A stretch of 39,310 nt of DNA from Rubrivivax sp. (GTDB taxonomy: Bacteria; Pseudomonadota; Gammaproteobacteria; Burkholderiales; Burkholderiaceae_C), in the NCBI GenBank assembly GCA_018780805.1, contig JADMJD010000181.1:1-39310 (forward strand). Direction: 5' to 3'. Position numbers and translations under genes: made by a program. This document shows, in pieces, positions 1-7,566 of this stretch (position 1 is its first letter; the number at the start of each line of letters is the position of its first letter). Under the pieces are notes generated by a model, which ran no database searches, was not told where the DNA came from, and saw only the letters and a program-made list of their open reading frames with translations.

Positions 1-263
1 GCGTCCTGGTCGCCCAGCCAGTCGGAGCCCTTGATGGTGTCGTAGAAGTGGTAGTGCCAGTTGTCCTCGGACATGTTGCCCAGGCTGGCACCGATGCCAC
101 CCTGCGCGGCCACGGTGTGCGAGCGCGTGGGGAACACCTTGGACAACACGGCCACGTTCAGGCCGGCCAGCGCCAGCTGCAGCGAGGCGCGCATGCCGGA
201 GCCACCGGCGCCGACGATGATGACGTCGAACTTGCGACGCGGGAGCGAGTTGGTCAGTGCCAC
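1..263 (-). CDS. sdhA: Succinate dehydrogenase flavoprotein subunit, N-terminal part (cut by window edge)
   Basis: Flavoprotein subunit of succinate dehydrogenase (complex II), oxidising succinate to fumarate on the cytoplasmic face of the membrane. Only about 87 N-terminal residues are present. They carry the FAD dinucleotide-binding glycine motif GAGGSG (residues 18-23) and the SHTVAAQGG segment whose His49 matches the histidine that binds FAD covalently. The start is a GTG four bases after the sdhD stop, with GGAGA about 10 bases upstream; I see no in-frame ATG upstream. It is co-directional with sdhC and sdhD, so it is almost certainly one operon with sdhB expected beyond the left edge. 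Identity is very secure; the GTG start is likely. Confidence 0.96.
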   Translation of the reverse strand, partial: MALTNSLPRRKFDVIIVGAGGSGMRASLQLALAGLNVAVLSKVFPTRSHTVAAQGGIGASLGNMSEDNWHYHFYDTIKGSDWLGDQD

Positions 264-267
264 TTGT

Positions 268-630
268 TCAAAGTCTCCAAAGCACTTGCACGGCCCAGCC
301 GGCACAGCCGACGAGCCAGACGATCGTGGCCACCTGCGCCACCAGGCGCAGGCCCACGGGCTTGACGTAGTCCATGAAGATGTCGCGTGTGCCGACCCAG
401 GCATGCCAGGCCAGCGCCACGATGACGGTGAAGGTCAGCACCTTCATCCACTGGGCCGAGAAGATGCCGGCCCATTTGTCGTAACCCAGCGGGCCGGGCA
501 ACAGCACCTGCACCAGCAGCACGACGGTGAACAAGGCCATCAGCGACGCGGTGGCGCGTTGCACCAACCAGTCGCGCAGGCCGTAATGCGCGCCGCTGAC
601 GACACGTTTGGAACCGTAGTTGACGGACAT
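268..630 (-). CDS. sdhD: Succinate dehydrogenase membrane anchor subunit SdhD
   Basis: Small hydrophobic subunit (120 aa) that anchors SdhAB to the inner membrane and shares the heme b and ubiquinone sites with SdhC. Three membrane segments are visible, at about residues 26-45, 62-82 and 97-117. His76 in the second segment ([11 protein letters not shown]) is in the position of the heme-ligating histidine, and Asp87-Tyr88 of the DYVKP motif match the quinone-site Asp-Tyr pair. It starts 12 bases after the sdhC stop and ends 4 bases before sdhA, consistent with a single transcript. Confidence 0.95.
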   Translation of the reverse strand: MSVNYGSKRVVSGAHYGLRDWLVQRATASLMALFTVVLLVQVLLPGPLGYDKWAGIFSAQWMKVLTFTVIVALAWHAWVGTRDIFMDYVKPVGLRLVAQVATIVWLVGCAGWAVQVLWRL

Positions 631-642
631 GGGGTCAGGCTT

Positions 643-1068
643 TCAGTAAAGGCCGAACAGCTTGGCGCCGAGCAGCACGGTCAGCAGCAGCGACAGCACC
701 AGCGTGACCACCGCCGACTGGCGGCCGAAGCCCAGGCTGACGCTGTGGGTGGCATCCATCCACAGGTGGCGCACACCGGCGATGAAGTGGTGCAGGTAAG
801 CCCAGATCAGCGCCAGCACCACGAGCTTGATGAACCAGCCGGGCAACATGCCCAGGCCGGCCGAGAAGGCGGCGGTGAAACCGTCGTAGGAGATCTCGGA
901 GGTGACGCTGGCATCGAACATCCAGATCACGAAGGGCAGCAGCACCAGCATGACCACGCCGCTGGCGCGGTGCAGGATGGACACCACACCGGCCAGGGGC
1001 AGCCGGTACTGGAGGGCATCGACCAGGCGCATGGTGCCGGGTCGGACGTTGGGTCTTGTCTGGGACAT
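643..1068 (-). CDS. sdhC: Succinate dehydrogenase cytochrome b556 subunit SdhC
   Basis: Cytochrome b subunit of complex II (141 aa). The LHRASG motif (residues 32-37) is the conserved quinone-site segment of SdhC. YLHHFIAGVRHLWMD (about 91-105) holds the heme-ligand histidine, His94 by alignment with the E. coli YHVVVGIRH motif. Three membrane segments lie at about 29-50, 77-98 and 118-138. It is the first gene of the sdhCDA run. The 74 bases between it and the GntR gene show no copy of the TGTCTTA operator, so it may be co-transcribed with gntR or have a separate promoter there. Confidence 0.95.
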   Translation of the reverse strand: MSQTRPNVRPGTMRLVDALQYRLPLAGVVSILHRASGVVMLVLLPFVIWMFDASVTSEISYDGFTAAFSAGLGMLPGWFIKLVVLALIWAYLHHFIAGVRHLWMDATHSVSLGFGRQSAVVTLVLSLLLTVLLGAKLFGLY

Positions 1069-1142
1069 GGTGTGCGTGTTAACCCGGTGGAAACCGGAAG
1101 AGTTTATTGCAACGCAACAGGCTTACGCCGTGCTTGAGGCTA

Positions 1143-1898
1143 TCAATTGAGCGCATTTCGGTAGTGGTGATGGGCGGTGTCGTACAGCCCGCGACGCAGT
1201 TCCACCGGTTTGTCGCCGTAGGTGTAGGACAGGCGCTCGACGGACAGCAGCGGCGCACCCGGCGCCACGGCCAGCAGCTGCGCGGCATCGCCGGCTGCCG
1301 CCACCGCCCGGATCCTCTCATCCGCGCGGATCATGCGAACGCCGAAGTCGCCCTCGAAAAACGCGTACATCGGCCCGCGGTGGCCCACCAGTCGCTCGGC
1401 GGTCAGGCCCTTGAAGGGCGCGGCCGGCAGCCAGATCTCGTCCAGCACCACGGGCTGCTCCCCCTGCAGCAGCAGCCGTCGCACCTGGAAGACGTTGTCG
1501 CTGGCCTTCAGCGCCAGCGCGCGGGCCACGTCCACCGGCGCACGCAGGCGGCGGCAGTCGAGCAGGCGGCGGCGCAGGCTGATGGCGGCTTCATCGTCGG
1601 GTTGCAGGCGCAGGAAGCGGTACTGCGTGCGCTCTTCGCTGTGCGTGGCCACGAAGGTGCCCTTGCCCTGGCGGCGCACCAGCAGGTTCTCGGTGGCCAG
1701 CTCGTCGATGGCCTTGCGCACCGTGCCCTGGCTGACCTTGAAGCGCGCCGCGAGCTCGATCTCGCTGGGGATGGCTTCGCCCGGCTTCCACTCACCGCCC
1801 TGCAGGCTGCGCGTCAGCAGGGTCTTGATCTGCTGGTACAGCGGGGCGAAGGACGGCGTCTGGGACACCGCGCTCTCCACGGGGGCGGCTTCACTCAT
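1143..1898 (-). CDS. GntR-family transcriptional regulator (HutC/UTRA type) beside TCA-cycle genes
   Basis: DNA-binding regulator of 251 aa. Residues about 16-85 form the GntR winged helix (PLYQQIKTLL, then IPSEIELAARFKVSQGTVRKAI, then the wing GKGTFVATH). Residues about 105-245 match the UTRA ligand-binding domain. The frame stays open upstream to 2000, but that extension runs through an intergenic repeat and an operator, so I place the start at the ATG at 1898. In Burkholderiales a GntR gene commonly sits between mdh and sdhC, which suggests control of mdh and/or sdh by a TCA-cycle metabolite. The ligand is unknown. The palindrome at 1984-1999 is its likely binding site, giving autoregulation. 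Confidence 0.9.
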   Translation of the reverse strand: MSEAAPVESAVSQTPSFAPLYQQIKTLLTRSLQGGEWKPGEAIPSEIELAARFKVSQGTVRKAIDELATENLLVRRQGKGTFVATHSEERTQYRFLRLQPDDEAAISLRRRLLDCRRLRAPVDVARALALKASDNVFQVRRLLLQGEQPVVLDEIWLPAAPFKGLTAERLVGHRGPMYAFFEGDFGVRMIRADERIRAVAAAGDAAQLLAVAPGAPLLSVERLSYTYGDKPVELRRGLYDTAHHHYRNALN

Positions 1899-1932
1899 GC
1901 CAGTTCCGCACGGCCGTTCCGAAGGAACTGAA

Positions 1933-1973
1933 CGCCCCCTCGGGGGGCCGCGAACGAAGTGAGCTTGGGGGCC
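1933..1973. repeat. GC-rich palindromic intergenic element (REP-like)
   Basis: The segment holds a CCCCCTCGGGGG hairpin core followed by GCGAACGAAGTGAGCTTGGGGGC. Read on the other strand it begins GCCCCCAAGCTCACTTCG. I recognise this pattern as resembling a short mosaic repeat common between genes in Comamonadaceae; this rests on memory, not a search. It lies in the presumed 5' leader of gntR, between the operator and the gene start. Confidence 0.55.
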
Positions 1974-1983
1974 ATCTCCCCAT

Positions 1984-1999
1984 TGTCTTACATAAGACA
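1984..1999. promoter_or_regulatory. Putative GntR operator between gntR and mdh
   Basis: TGTCTTA-CA-TAAGACA is a perfect 7-bp inverted repeat with a 2-bp centre. GTCTTA(N2)TAAGAC fits the usual GntR-family operator form (GT-N-AC type). It lies in the 182-bp gap between the divergent gntR and mdh genes, about 82 bp from mdh and 86 bp from gntR. A -10-like TAGAAT for mdh is seen at 2026-2031 without a good -35. It probably serves both directions. Confidence 0.75.
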
Positions 2000-2080
2000 T
2001 AAGAGTTGCGTCAGCTGCGCAGGCATAGAATCACGGCCCTGCCCGAGTCATCTCACGTCCCTGCCTCCAGGAGCCTCCCC

Positions 2081-3067
2081 ATGAGCAAAAAACCCGTTCG
2101 TGTCGCCGTCACCGGCGCCGCTGGCCAGATCGGCTACGCCCTGCTGTTCCGCATCGCCTCCGGCGAGATGCTCGGCAAGGACCAGCCCGTGATCCTGCAA
2201 CTGCTGGAAGTGCCGGTCGAGAAGGCCCAGGAAGCGCTGAAGGGCGTGATGATGGAGCTTGACGACTGCGCCTTCCCGCTGCTGGCCGGCATGGAAGCGC
2301 ACAGCGACCCGATGACCGCCTTCAAGGACACCGATTACGCGCTGCTGGTCGGCGCCCGCCCGCGTGGCCCCGGCATGGAGCGTGCCGACCTGCTGGCCGC
2401 CAACGCCCAGATCTTCACGGCCCAAGGCAAGGCGCTGAACGCCGTGGCCAGCCGCAACGTCAAGGTGCTGGTGGTCGGCAACCCGGCCAACACCAACGCC
2501 TACATCGCGATGAAAAGCGCGCCCGACCTGCCGCGCGAAAACTTCACCGCCATGCTGCGCCTGGACCACAACCGCGCGCTGAGCCAGATCGCCGCCAAGA
2601 CCGGCAAGCCCGTGGCCGCGATCCAGAAGCTGGCTGTCTGGGGCAACCACTCGCCGACGATGTACGCCGACTACCGCTTTGCCACCATAGCCGGCGCCTC
2701 GGTCAAGGACATGATCAACGACCAGGTCTGGAATGCCGACACCTTCCTGCCCACCGTGGGCAAACGCGGCGCGGCCATCATCGCCGCACGCGGTGTGTCC
2801 TCGGCCGCCTCGGCCGCGAATGCCGCCATCGACCACATGCGCGACTGGGCCCTGGGCACGAACGGTGCCTGGGTCACGATGGGTGTGCCCAGCAACGGCG
2901 AGTACGGCATCCCGAAGGACGTGATGTTCGGCTACCCCGTCACCTGCGACGGCGGCCGCTACAAGATCGTCGACGGCCTGCCCATCGACGCCTTCAGCCA
3001 GACCTGCATCGACAAGACGCTGGCCGAGCTGACCGGTGAACAGGACGGCGTGAAGCACCTGCTGTAA
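2081..3067 (+). CDS. mdh: Malate dehydrogenase (NAD-dependent)
   Basis: Converts malate and NAD+ to oxaloacetate and NADH in the cytosolic TCA cycle. The protein is 328 aa, the usual length for the betaproteobacterial LDH-like MDH. Visible motifs are the NAD-binding TGAAGQIG (11-18), the substrate-binding arginine loop [15 protein letters not shown] (Arg95 and Arg101), NPANTNA (134-140), and the catalytic Asp162 with His190 ([17 protein letters not shown]). The start is the ATG preceded by CAGGAG; the longer open frame upstream to 2006 runs through the leader and is not used. It is divergent from gntR across the operator, and a strong terminator follows. Confidence 0.97.
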   Translation: MSKKPVRVAVTGAAGQIGYALLFRIASGEMLGKDQPVILQLLEVPVEKAQEALKGVMMELDDCAFPLLAGMEAHSDPMTAFKDTDYALLVGARPRGPGMERADLLAANAQIFTAQGKALNAVASRNVKVLVVGNPANTNAYIAMKSAPDLPRENFTAMLRLDHNRALSQIAAKTGKPVAAIQKLAVWGNHSPTMYADYRFATIAGASVKDMINDQVWNADTFLPTVGKRGAAIIAARGVSSAASAANAAIDHMRDWALGTNGAWVTMGVPSNGEYGIPKDVMFGYPVTCDGGRYKIVDGLPIDAFSQTCIDKTLAELTGEQDGVKHLL

Positions 3068-3100
3068 ACCGCCGTCCTGCGCAGGTTTCGCGAGCGACAA

Positions 3101-3125
3101 AGCCGGCCCGAGGGCCGGCTTTTTT
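3101..3125 (+). terminator. Rho-independent terminator after mdh
   Basis: AGCCGGCCC pairs perfectly with GGGCCGGCT (3101-3109 with 3112-3120) around a 2-base centre, followed at once by five T residues. It lies 34 bases after the mdh stop. Confidence 0.92.
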
Positions 3126-3131
3126 GTGCCT

Positions 3132-3167
3132 GGGCCATTGCAGCGGGGGCGCCGGGGCCATTGCAGC
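3132..3167. repeat. 13-bp direct repeat, 23-bp period
   Basis: GGGCCATTGCAGC occurs at 3132-3144 and again at 3155-3167. It lies just after the mdh terminator and ahead of the small secreted protein gene. No function is evident; it could be a regulatory repeat or local duplication. Confidence 0.5.
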
Positions 3168-3223
3168 TGGCCCCGCGCCAGACACCCCCGGGCACCTCCG
3201 AGCCGCAGCCCGTCCCGTCGCGG

Positions 3224-3237
3224 GCGACAGCTGTCGC
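3224..3237. promoter_or_regulatory. 14-bp perfect palindrome upstream of small secreted protein
   Basis: GCGACAGCTGTCGC is perfectly self-complementary and lies 50 bp before the ATG at 3288. It could be an operator or a leader hairpin. In DNA this GC-rich a palindrome of this size can arise by chance, so confidence is low. Confidence 0.35.
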
Positions 3238-3287
3238 GGCGGGCGGCTCAATGCACGGGTCGCTTCCAACCCGTCCAGGAGGACCCC

Positions 3288-3677
3288 ATGCCCCGCTTCC
3301 ATGCCTTGTCACTCGCCGCCGCCCTGATCACCGCCGCAACCCTGCCCGCAGCCGCGCAAAACCCTTCGCAGGTGATCGAGGTGGCCGGCAAGGCCGCACC
3401 CCTGCCCGACCGCAGCACACTGCGGGCCATGACCGGCGACTACGCGCTGGCCGATGGCCGCGTGCTGCGGGTGCAGCGCCCGGGCCTGCACCTGGCGGCC
3501 GCGCTGGGCGACGGCTGGGCGCGCAGCCTGGAGCCGGTCGGCCCGCACCGCTTTGCCACCCGCGACGGCCGCCTGACCGTGGATTTCGAGCCCGGTGCCG
3601 ACGGGGCTTTCGACACGCTGCGTGTGATCGAGAACAACAGCGTCACCGTGGCAGCACGCAGCAACCCGCTGCGTTGA
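3288..3677 (+). CDS. Small secreted protein of unknown function
   Basis: This 129-aa protein has a clear Sec signal peptide: MPRFHALSLAAALITAATLPAAAQ, cut after about AAAQ or AAA. The mature part (about 105 aa) starts NPSQVIEVAGKAAPLP and contains a DYALADGRVLRVQ stretch, and it looks beta-rich. I do not recognise the family. The start at 3288 is supported by a strong CCAGGAGGA ribosome site; the longer open frame to 3126 lacks this and would bury the signal peptide. It is likely monocistronic, between the mdh terminator and the lyase. Confidence 0.8.
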   Translation: MPRFHALSLAAALITAATLPAAAQNPSQVIEVAGKAAPLPDRSTLRAMTGDYALADGRVLRVQRPGLHLAAALGDGWARSLEPVGPHRFATRDGRLTVDFEPGADGAFDTLRVIENNSVTVAARSNPLR

Positions 3678-3731
3678 ACACGGCCCGCCACCGATTGGCG
3701 CTACCCTCGGGGCTTTGCCAGCCCCGAGACC

Positions 3732-4730
3732 ATGAGCGCCCTGCACCCCCGCCAAGCCCTGTTCGACCCCGGTGAACCGGCGGCGCCTTCGCTGCCGGTC
3801 TGCGACCACTACGCTGGCGTGGAAGACCGCATGCGCAAGAGCCTGGCGTTGCAGGCCCAGATGGGGCCGGTGTTCGACGTCACGCTGGACAACGAAGACG
3901 GTGCGCCGGTGGGCCACGAGGTGGAACACGCGCACCTGATCGCCGAGCTGCTGGACAGCCCCGACAACCGCTTCGGCCGCGTCGGTGTGCGCGTGCTGCC
4001 GGCCACACACCCGCGGTTCTCGGATGTGCTGCGCGCCGTGATGCGGGCCAAGAACCCACCCGCCTACCTGATGCTGCCCAAACCGGCCGGCCTGGCCGAC
4101 GTGGAACGTGCCGTGCACGCGGTGGACGCCACCGGCGGCCGCCATGTGCCGCTGCACGCGCTGATTGAAACCCACGGCGCACTGCGCGAGGTGATGGCCA
4201 TCGCGGCCCACCCGCGCATCGAGTCGCTGTCCTTCGGGCTGATGGACTTTGTCTCGGCGCACCGCGGCGCGGTGCCGCTGTCGGCCATGGGCGTGCCGGG
4301 CCAGTTCCAGCACCCGCTGGTGAAACGCGCCAAGCTGGAGATCGCGGCTGCGTGCCATGCCTTCGGCAAGGTGCCGTCGCACTGCGTGGTGACCGAGTTC
4401 AAACACCCCGCGGCAACGCAGGAAGCGGCCACACGCGCTTCGCGCGAGTTCGGTTACATGCGGATGTGGAGCATCCATCCGTCACAGGTGCAGCCCATCG
4501 TCGATGCGTTTGCGCCCACCACGGCCGAGGTCGACCTGGCCGCCGAGATCCTGTTTGCAGCACAGGCCGCGCAGTGGGCGCCCATCCGCCACCGTGACAC
4601 CTTGCACGACCGCGCCAGTTACCGCTACTTCTGGCATGTGCTGGAGCGTGCGCACTGCACCTCCACCGCCGACGGGCCGCAGCTGACGGCCTCGGTGCGC
4701 GCCGCGTTTTTTGCCGACGCCACACCCTGA
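3732..4730 (+). CDS. HpcH/HpaI aldolase - citrate lyase (CitE-like) family CoA-ester lyase
   Basis: TIM-barrel lyase (332 aa) of the citrate lyase beta / malyl-CoA lyase group. TLDNEDGAPV (about 51-60) corresponds to the acidic metal-binding loop (usually DLEDAV), and HALIETHGALREV holds the second metal-ligand glutamate. It probably cleaves or makes a hydroxyacyl-CoA such as malyl-CoA or citramalyl-CoA, but the substrate cannot be read from sequence. Its place beside mdh and sdh suggests a link to C4-acid metabolism. It is not the HpaI aldolase missing from the hpa cluster: it is longer and of CitE rather than HpaI type. Confidence 0.85.
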   Translation: MSALHPRQALFDPGEPAAPSLPVCDHYAGVEDRMRKSLALQAQMGPVFDVTLDNEDGAPVGHEVEHAHLIAELLDSPDNRFGRVGVRVLPATHPRFSDVLRAVMRAKNPPAYLMLPKPAGLADVERAVHAVDATGGRHVPLHALIETHGALREVMAIAAHPRIESLSFGLMDFVSAHRGAVPLSAMGVPGQFQHPLVKRAKLEIAAACHAFGKVPSHCVVTEFKHPAATQEAATRASREFGYMRMWSIHPSQVQPIVDAFAPTTAEVDLAAEILFAAQAAQWAPIRHRDTLHDRASYRYFWHVLERAHCTSTADGPQLTASVRAAFFADATP

Positions 4731-4846
4731 ACCGCGCCGATGGGCAAGGTGGCTTTTTGCCACTGCTCACACTCGTCAACGCCTGCACACGGTGGGCCGG
4801 CCCAGCATCGCGGTGCCCCTTCACCTCTTCTGCCGGACCCCACACC

Positions 4847-5248
4847 ATGCGCCTGATCACCGCCCTGCTGCCCCTGGCCTTCGCCAGCCTGCCCGCGTTC
4901 GCCCAAGACCTGACACCGGAACAACTGGACGCCGCCGCCCGGGTCTACCTGGGCGACGCCGATTGCGAGCTGAAACAGGCCGTGCGCCTGCAGGCCATCG
5001 AGGGGCGCCCGGGCCACTTCGAGCTGGTGCACAAAAAGGCACGCTACACGCTGGTGCCGCAGGTCACGAGCACCGGTGCGATCCGGCTGGAAGATGCCAA
5101 GGCCGGCATGGTCTGGCTGCAGATCCCCGCCAAGTCCATGCTGCTGAACGCCAAGGCCGGCCGGCGCGAGGTGGACAACTGCCAGCACCCGGAGCAGCGC
5201 GCCGAGTCGGCCACCCCCGCGCCATCCATCGGCATCGCCGCGCGCTGA
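4847..5248 (+). CDS. Small periplasmic protein of unknown function
   Basis: This 133-aa protein has a Sec signal peptide, MRLITALLPLAFASLPAFAQ, cut after AFAQ or AFA. The mature region contains two cysteines (ADCELKQAV and VDNCQHPEQ) that could form a disulfide. The C-terminal tail is low-complexity Ala/Pro. It resembles the small exported proteins annotated as hypothetical in Comamonadaceae; I cannot assign a function. I chose the ATG at 4847 because it yields the signal peptide, although the ribosome site is weak. Confidence 0.75.
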   Translation: MRLITALLPLAFASLPAFAQDLTPEQLDAAARVYLGDADCELKQAVRLQAIEGRPGHFELVHKKARYTLVPQVTSTGAIRLEDAKAGMVWLQIPAKSMLLNAKAGRREVDNCQHPEQRAESATPAPSIGIAAR

Positions 5249-5261
5249 GCCCGGTGCCGGG

Positions 5262-6245
5262 TCACGCGGCCAGGGCCGCCGCTTCACGCTCCGGCGTGAG
5301 GCCGGCCTTGTCGAACCGCTGCTGATCGGCGGGCAGGCCGCGCCACCAGGCCAGGGTGTCGGCGACCGTCTGCGCCAGCGGCCGGGTGGCCAGGCCCGCC
5401 GCCAGGGCCTGCCGCACATCGGTCTGCATGAATCCCGCGTGCTCGGCATCGTCGGGCAGGGCCAGCGGCAAGTCGCTCCAGGGCTGCAGACCCCGCGATT
5501 GCAGCGTGGCCATGTCGGTCCAGCGCCAATCGGGCCCCACACCGGCCACCTCGGCGCAGGTCTGCAGCACGGTGGCCATCGTCGTGGGCCCGCCCACGGT
5601 GTTGAAGCGGCCCGTAGCGCCATCGTCCAGCAGCTTCAGCGTGAAGGCCGCGAGGTCGCGTGCGTCGATGACCTGCACCGCCGCGTCGGGGCGGCCGGGG
5701 GCCAGCACCGGCTCGCCATCGCGTGCCCGGGCCAGGCGTGCCGGCCAGTAGGTGAAACGCTGCGTCGGGTCGTGCGGGCCGACGATCAGGCCGGGTCGCA
5801 GCACCAGCGCCTGGGCACCAAAGCGCTGCTGCAGCGCCGCTTCACACAGCGCCTTCAGCGGGCCGTAGGTGCGGCCGTCGACCACCTCGGTATCGGTATC
5901 GTCAATCGTCGCAACAGCAGCGGATTCATCGTTCGGCTCCGCCGTGGACGCGTACACCGACACCGAGGACACGAAGGCATAACGGCCCACCCGGCCCTGC
6001 AGCAGCGCCGCCATCGCTGCCACCTCGCGCGGCAGGTAGCCGCAGGTGTCCACCACCGCGTCCCAGGTGCCTTCGGCCAGCGCGGACAGGTCGGCGCGGC
6101 GGTCGCCGACACGCTGTTCGACGCCCGCGGGCACCGTGCCGCTGCGTCCGCGGTTGAACACGGTGACCGTGTCTCCACGCGCCACGGCCGCTTCGACCAC
6201 ATGCCGGCCCAGGAAACGGGTGCCGCCGATCACCAGCAACTTCAT
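5262..6245 (-). CDS. NAD-dependent epimerase/dehydratase family protein (extended SDR)
   Basis: A 327-aa Rossmann-fold protein. KLLVIGGTRFLGRHVVEAA at the N-terminus is the GxxGxxG cofactor site with the GGT-FLG form found in NAD-dependent epimerases and isoflavone-reductase-like proteins. The SSVSVYAS segment carries the conserved Ser, and YGPLKALCE provides the YxxxK catalytic pair. The substrate is unknown. Its ATG overlaps the stop of the upstream MFS gene by 4 bases (ATGA), so the two are translationally coupled and may handle the same compound. Confidence 0.87.
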   Translation of the reverse strand: MKLLVIGGTRFLGRHVVEAAVARGDTVTVFNRGRSGTVPAGVEQRVGDRRADLSALAEGTWDAVVDTCGYLPREVAAMAALLQGRVGRYAFVSSVSVYASTAEPNDESAAVATIDDTDTEVVDGRTYGPLKALCEAALQQRFGAQALVLRPGLIVGPHDPTQRFTYWPARLARARDGEPVLAPGRPDAAVQVIDARDLAAFTLKLLDDGATGRFNTVGGPTTMATVLQTCAEVAGVGPDWRWTDMATLQSRGLQPWSDLPLALPDDAEHAGFMQTDVRQALAAGLATRPLAQTVADTLAWWRGLPADQQRFDKAGLTPEREAAALAA

Positions 6246-7480
6246 GCCACGGCCTCCTTCATCCGGTTGTTCTGCCCACGCAGCCGCCACCACAACCAGC
6301 CGGCGATGCTGAGGTTCAGCGCGTTCCACGCGATGCCGTTCAGGAACGCGGCTTCGTAGGAGCCGGTCAGGTCGAACACCTTGCCCGACATCCAGCCGCC
6401 CAGCGCCATGCCGAACAGCGTGGCCATCAAGACCGCGCCGGTGCGGGCGCCGGCCACGGCCGCCGGGAAATGCTCGCGCACGATGATCGCGTAGCTGGGC
6501 ACGATGCCGCCCTGGAACAGGCCGAACAAAGCCGACACCACGTAGAGCGACATCAGCGAGTTGGCGGGCACGAAGAGCAGCAGCGCCAGCCCCTGCAGCG
6601 TGGAGCCCAGCAGCAGCGTGCGCACACCGCCGATGCGGTCGCAGATGGCGCCACTGATCAAGCGGCTGGCAATGCCGCAGGCCAGCATCAGCGACAGCAT
6701 CTCGGCCCCGCGCGCGGCGCCGTAACCCAGGTCGCCGCAATAGGCCACGATGTGCACCTGCGGCATCGCCATCGCCACGCAGCAGGCCACGCCGGCGATG
6801 CAGAGCAGCAACAAGGCGGTGGTGGGCGCCAACCCAAAAGGCCGGTCGGACGGCGTGGCGCTGCCCGCGCGCACCACGGGCGCCGCGGCGGCCGGCGGGC
6901 GCTCGCGCATCGCCAGGGCCAGCAAGGCCAGGCCAATGCCGCAGATCAAACCCAGCACGGTGTAGGCCGTGCGCCAGCCGTGGGCTTCGATGCCCCCTTG
7001 CACCAGCGGCGGCCAGACCGCGCCGGCCACGTAGTTGCCACTGGCGCAGATGGCCACCGCGATGCCGCGCCGGCGCACGAACCACAGCGCCGTGTCGGCC
7101 ACCAGCGGTGCAAACGCCGTGGCGCTGCCCAGCGCACCCAGCAGCACCCCGTGCACCAGGGCAAACGCGACGATGGACTCGGTGCGCGCCGCCAGCAGGT
7201 AACCACTGCACAGGCCGACGGCGCCGATCCACAGCACCGTGGCCACACCAAAACGGTCCGCCAGCCGGCCCATCAACAAACCGCCGAGGCCGAAGCCGAC
7301 CATCAGCAGCGTGTAGGGCAAGGAGGCATCGGCCCGTGCCACGCCGAACTCGGCCTGCGCCGCCGGCAGCACCACGGCCACCACGTACATCGCGCTGCTG
7401 CCCAGGGTCATGGCCAGCAGGGTGACCACCAGCCGGGTCCAGGCGTAGCGGCTGTCGGGGGCATGGTTGGCGGCTGTCAC
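6242..7480 (-). CDS. Major facilitator superfamily transporter
   Basis: A 412-aa inner-membrane carrier with about 12 hydrophobic segments. GRLADRFG after the second segment is the MFS loop motif (G-x-L-x-D-R-x-G), and WFVRRRGIAVAI is typical of the oxalate/formate-antiporter and CynX-like branch. The substrate is unknown. I place the start at the GTG at 7480, just before the first membrane segment. A longer frame opening with TTG at 7552 would run through the operator palindrome and add an unlikely leader. It is divergent from the RHH/beta-clamp unit and coupled to the epimerase. Confidence 0.88.
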   Translation of the reverse strand: MTAANHAPDSRYAWTRLVVTLLAMTLGSSAMYVVAVVLPAAQAEFGVARADASLPYTLLMVGFGLGGLLMGRLADRFGVATVLWIGAVGLCSGYLLAARTESIVAFALVHGVLLGALGSATAFAPLVADTALWFVRRRGIAVAICASGNYVAGAVWPPLVQGGIEAHGWRTAYTVLGLICGIGLALLALAMRERPPAAAAPVVRAGSATPSDRPFGLAPTTALLLLCIAGVACCVAMAMPQVHIVAYCGDLGYGAARGAEMLSLMLACGIASRLISGAICDRIGGVRTLLLGSTLQGLALLLFVPANSLMSLYVVSALFGLFQGGIVPSYAIIVREHFPAAVAGARTGAVLMATLFGMALGGWMSGKVFDLTGSYEAAFLNGIAWNALNLSIAGWLWWRLRGQNNRMKEAVA

Positions 7481-7513
7481 CGGGGCATTGTGGCGTGGTG
7501 GCTGCGGCGGCGT

Positions 7514-7519
7514 TATAGT
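7514..7519 (+). promoter_or_regulatory. Putative -10 element of the RHH/beta-clamp unit
   Basis: TATAGT is a good -10 hexamer. The matching -35 is poor (TGGCGT at about 7491-7496 with a 17-bp spacer). Transcription from here would begin about 7526, placing the 22-bp palindrome across roughly +5 to +26, a position suited to repression. Confidence 0.45.
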
Positions 7520-7529
7520 GAAGACACCA

Positions 7530-7551
7530 TGGATACACATATGTGTATCCA
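7530..7551. promoter_or_regulatory. 22-bp perfect palindrome, putative operator between MFS and RHH/beta-clamp genes
   Basis: The sequence reads identically on both strands for 22 bp; its inner 18 bp are GATACACATATGTGTATC. It is markedly AT-richer than its surroundings. It lies 15 bp before the RHH start codon and about 50 bp from the MFS start. Autoregulatory ribbon-helix-helix dimers often bind such sites, so the downstream RHH protein is the natural candidate ligand. As RNA it could also form an 11-bp hairpin just upstream of the ribosome site. Confidence 0.8.
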
Positions 7552-7566
7552 ACTTGGAGATGGACC

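Noticed and set aside
3732..4730. HpcH/HpaI-family gene as the missing hpaI
   Set aside because: It is a CitE-type CoA-ester lyase by its acidic loop and length, and it lies with mdh rather than in the hpa operon.
4749..4770. GTGGC-TTTTT-GCCAC hairpin after the lyase gene as a terminator
   Set aside because: The T run is in the loop rather than after the stem, and the stem is only about 5 bp.
7480..7552. TTG start of the MFS gene at 7552
   Set aside because: It would translate through the 22-bp palindrome and add a non-conserved leader; the GTG at 7480 is directly before the first membrane segment.
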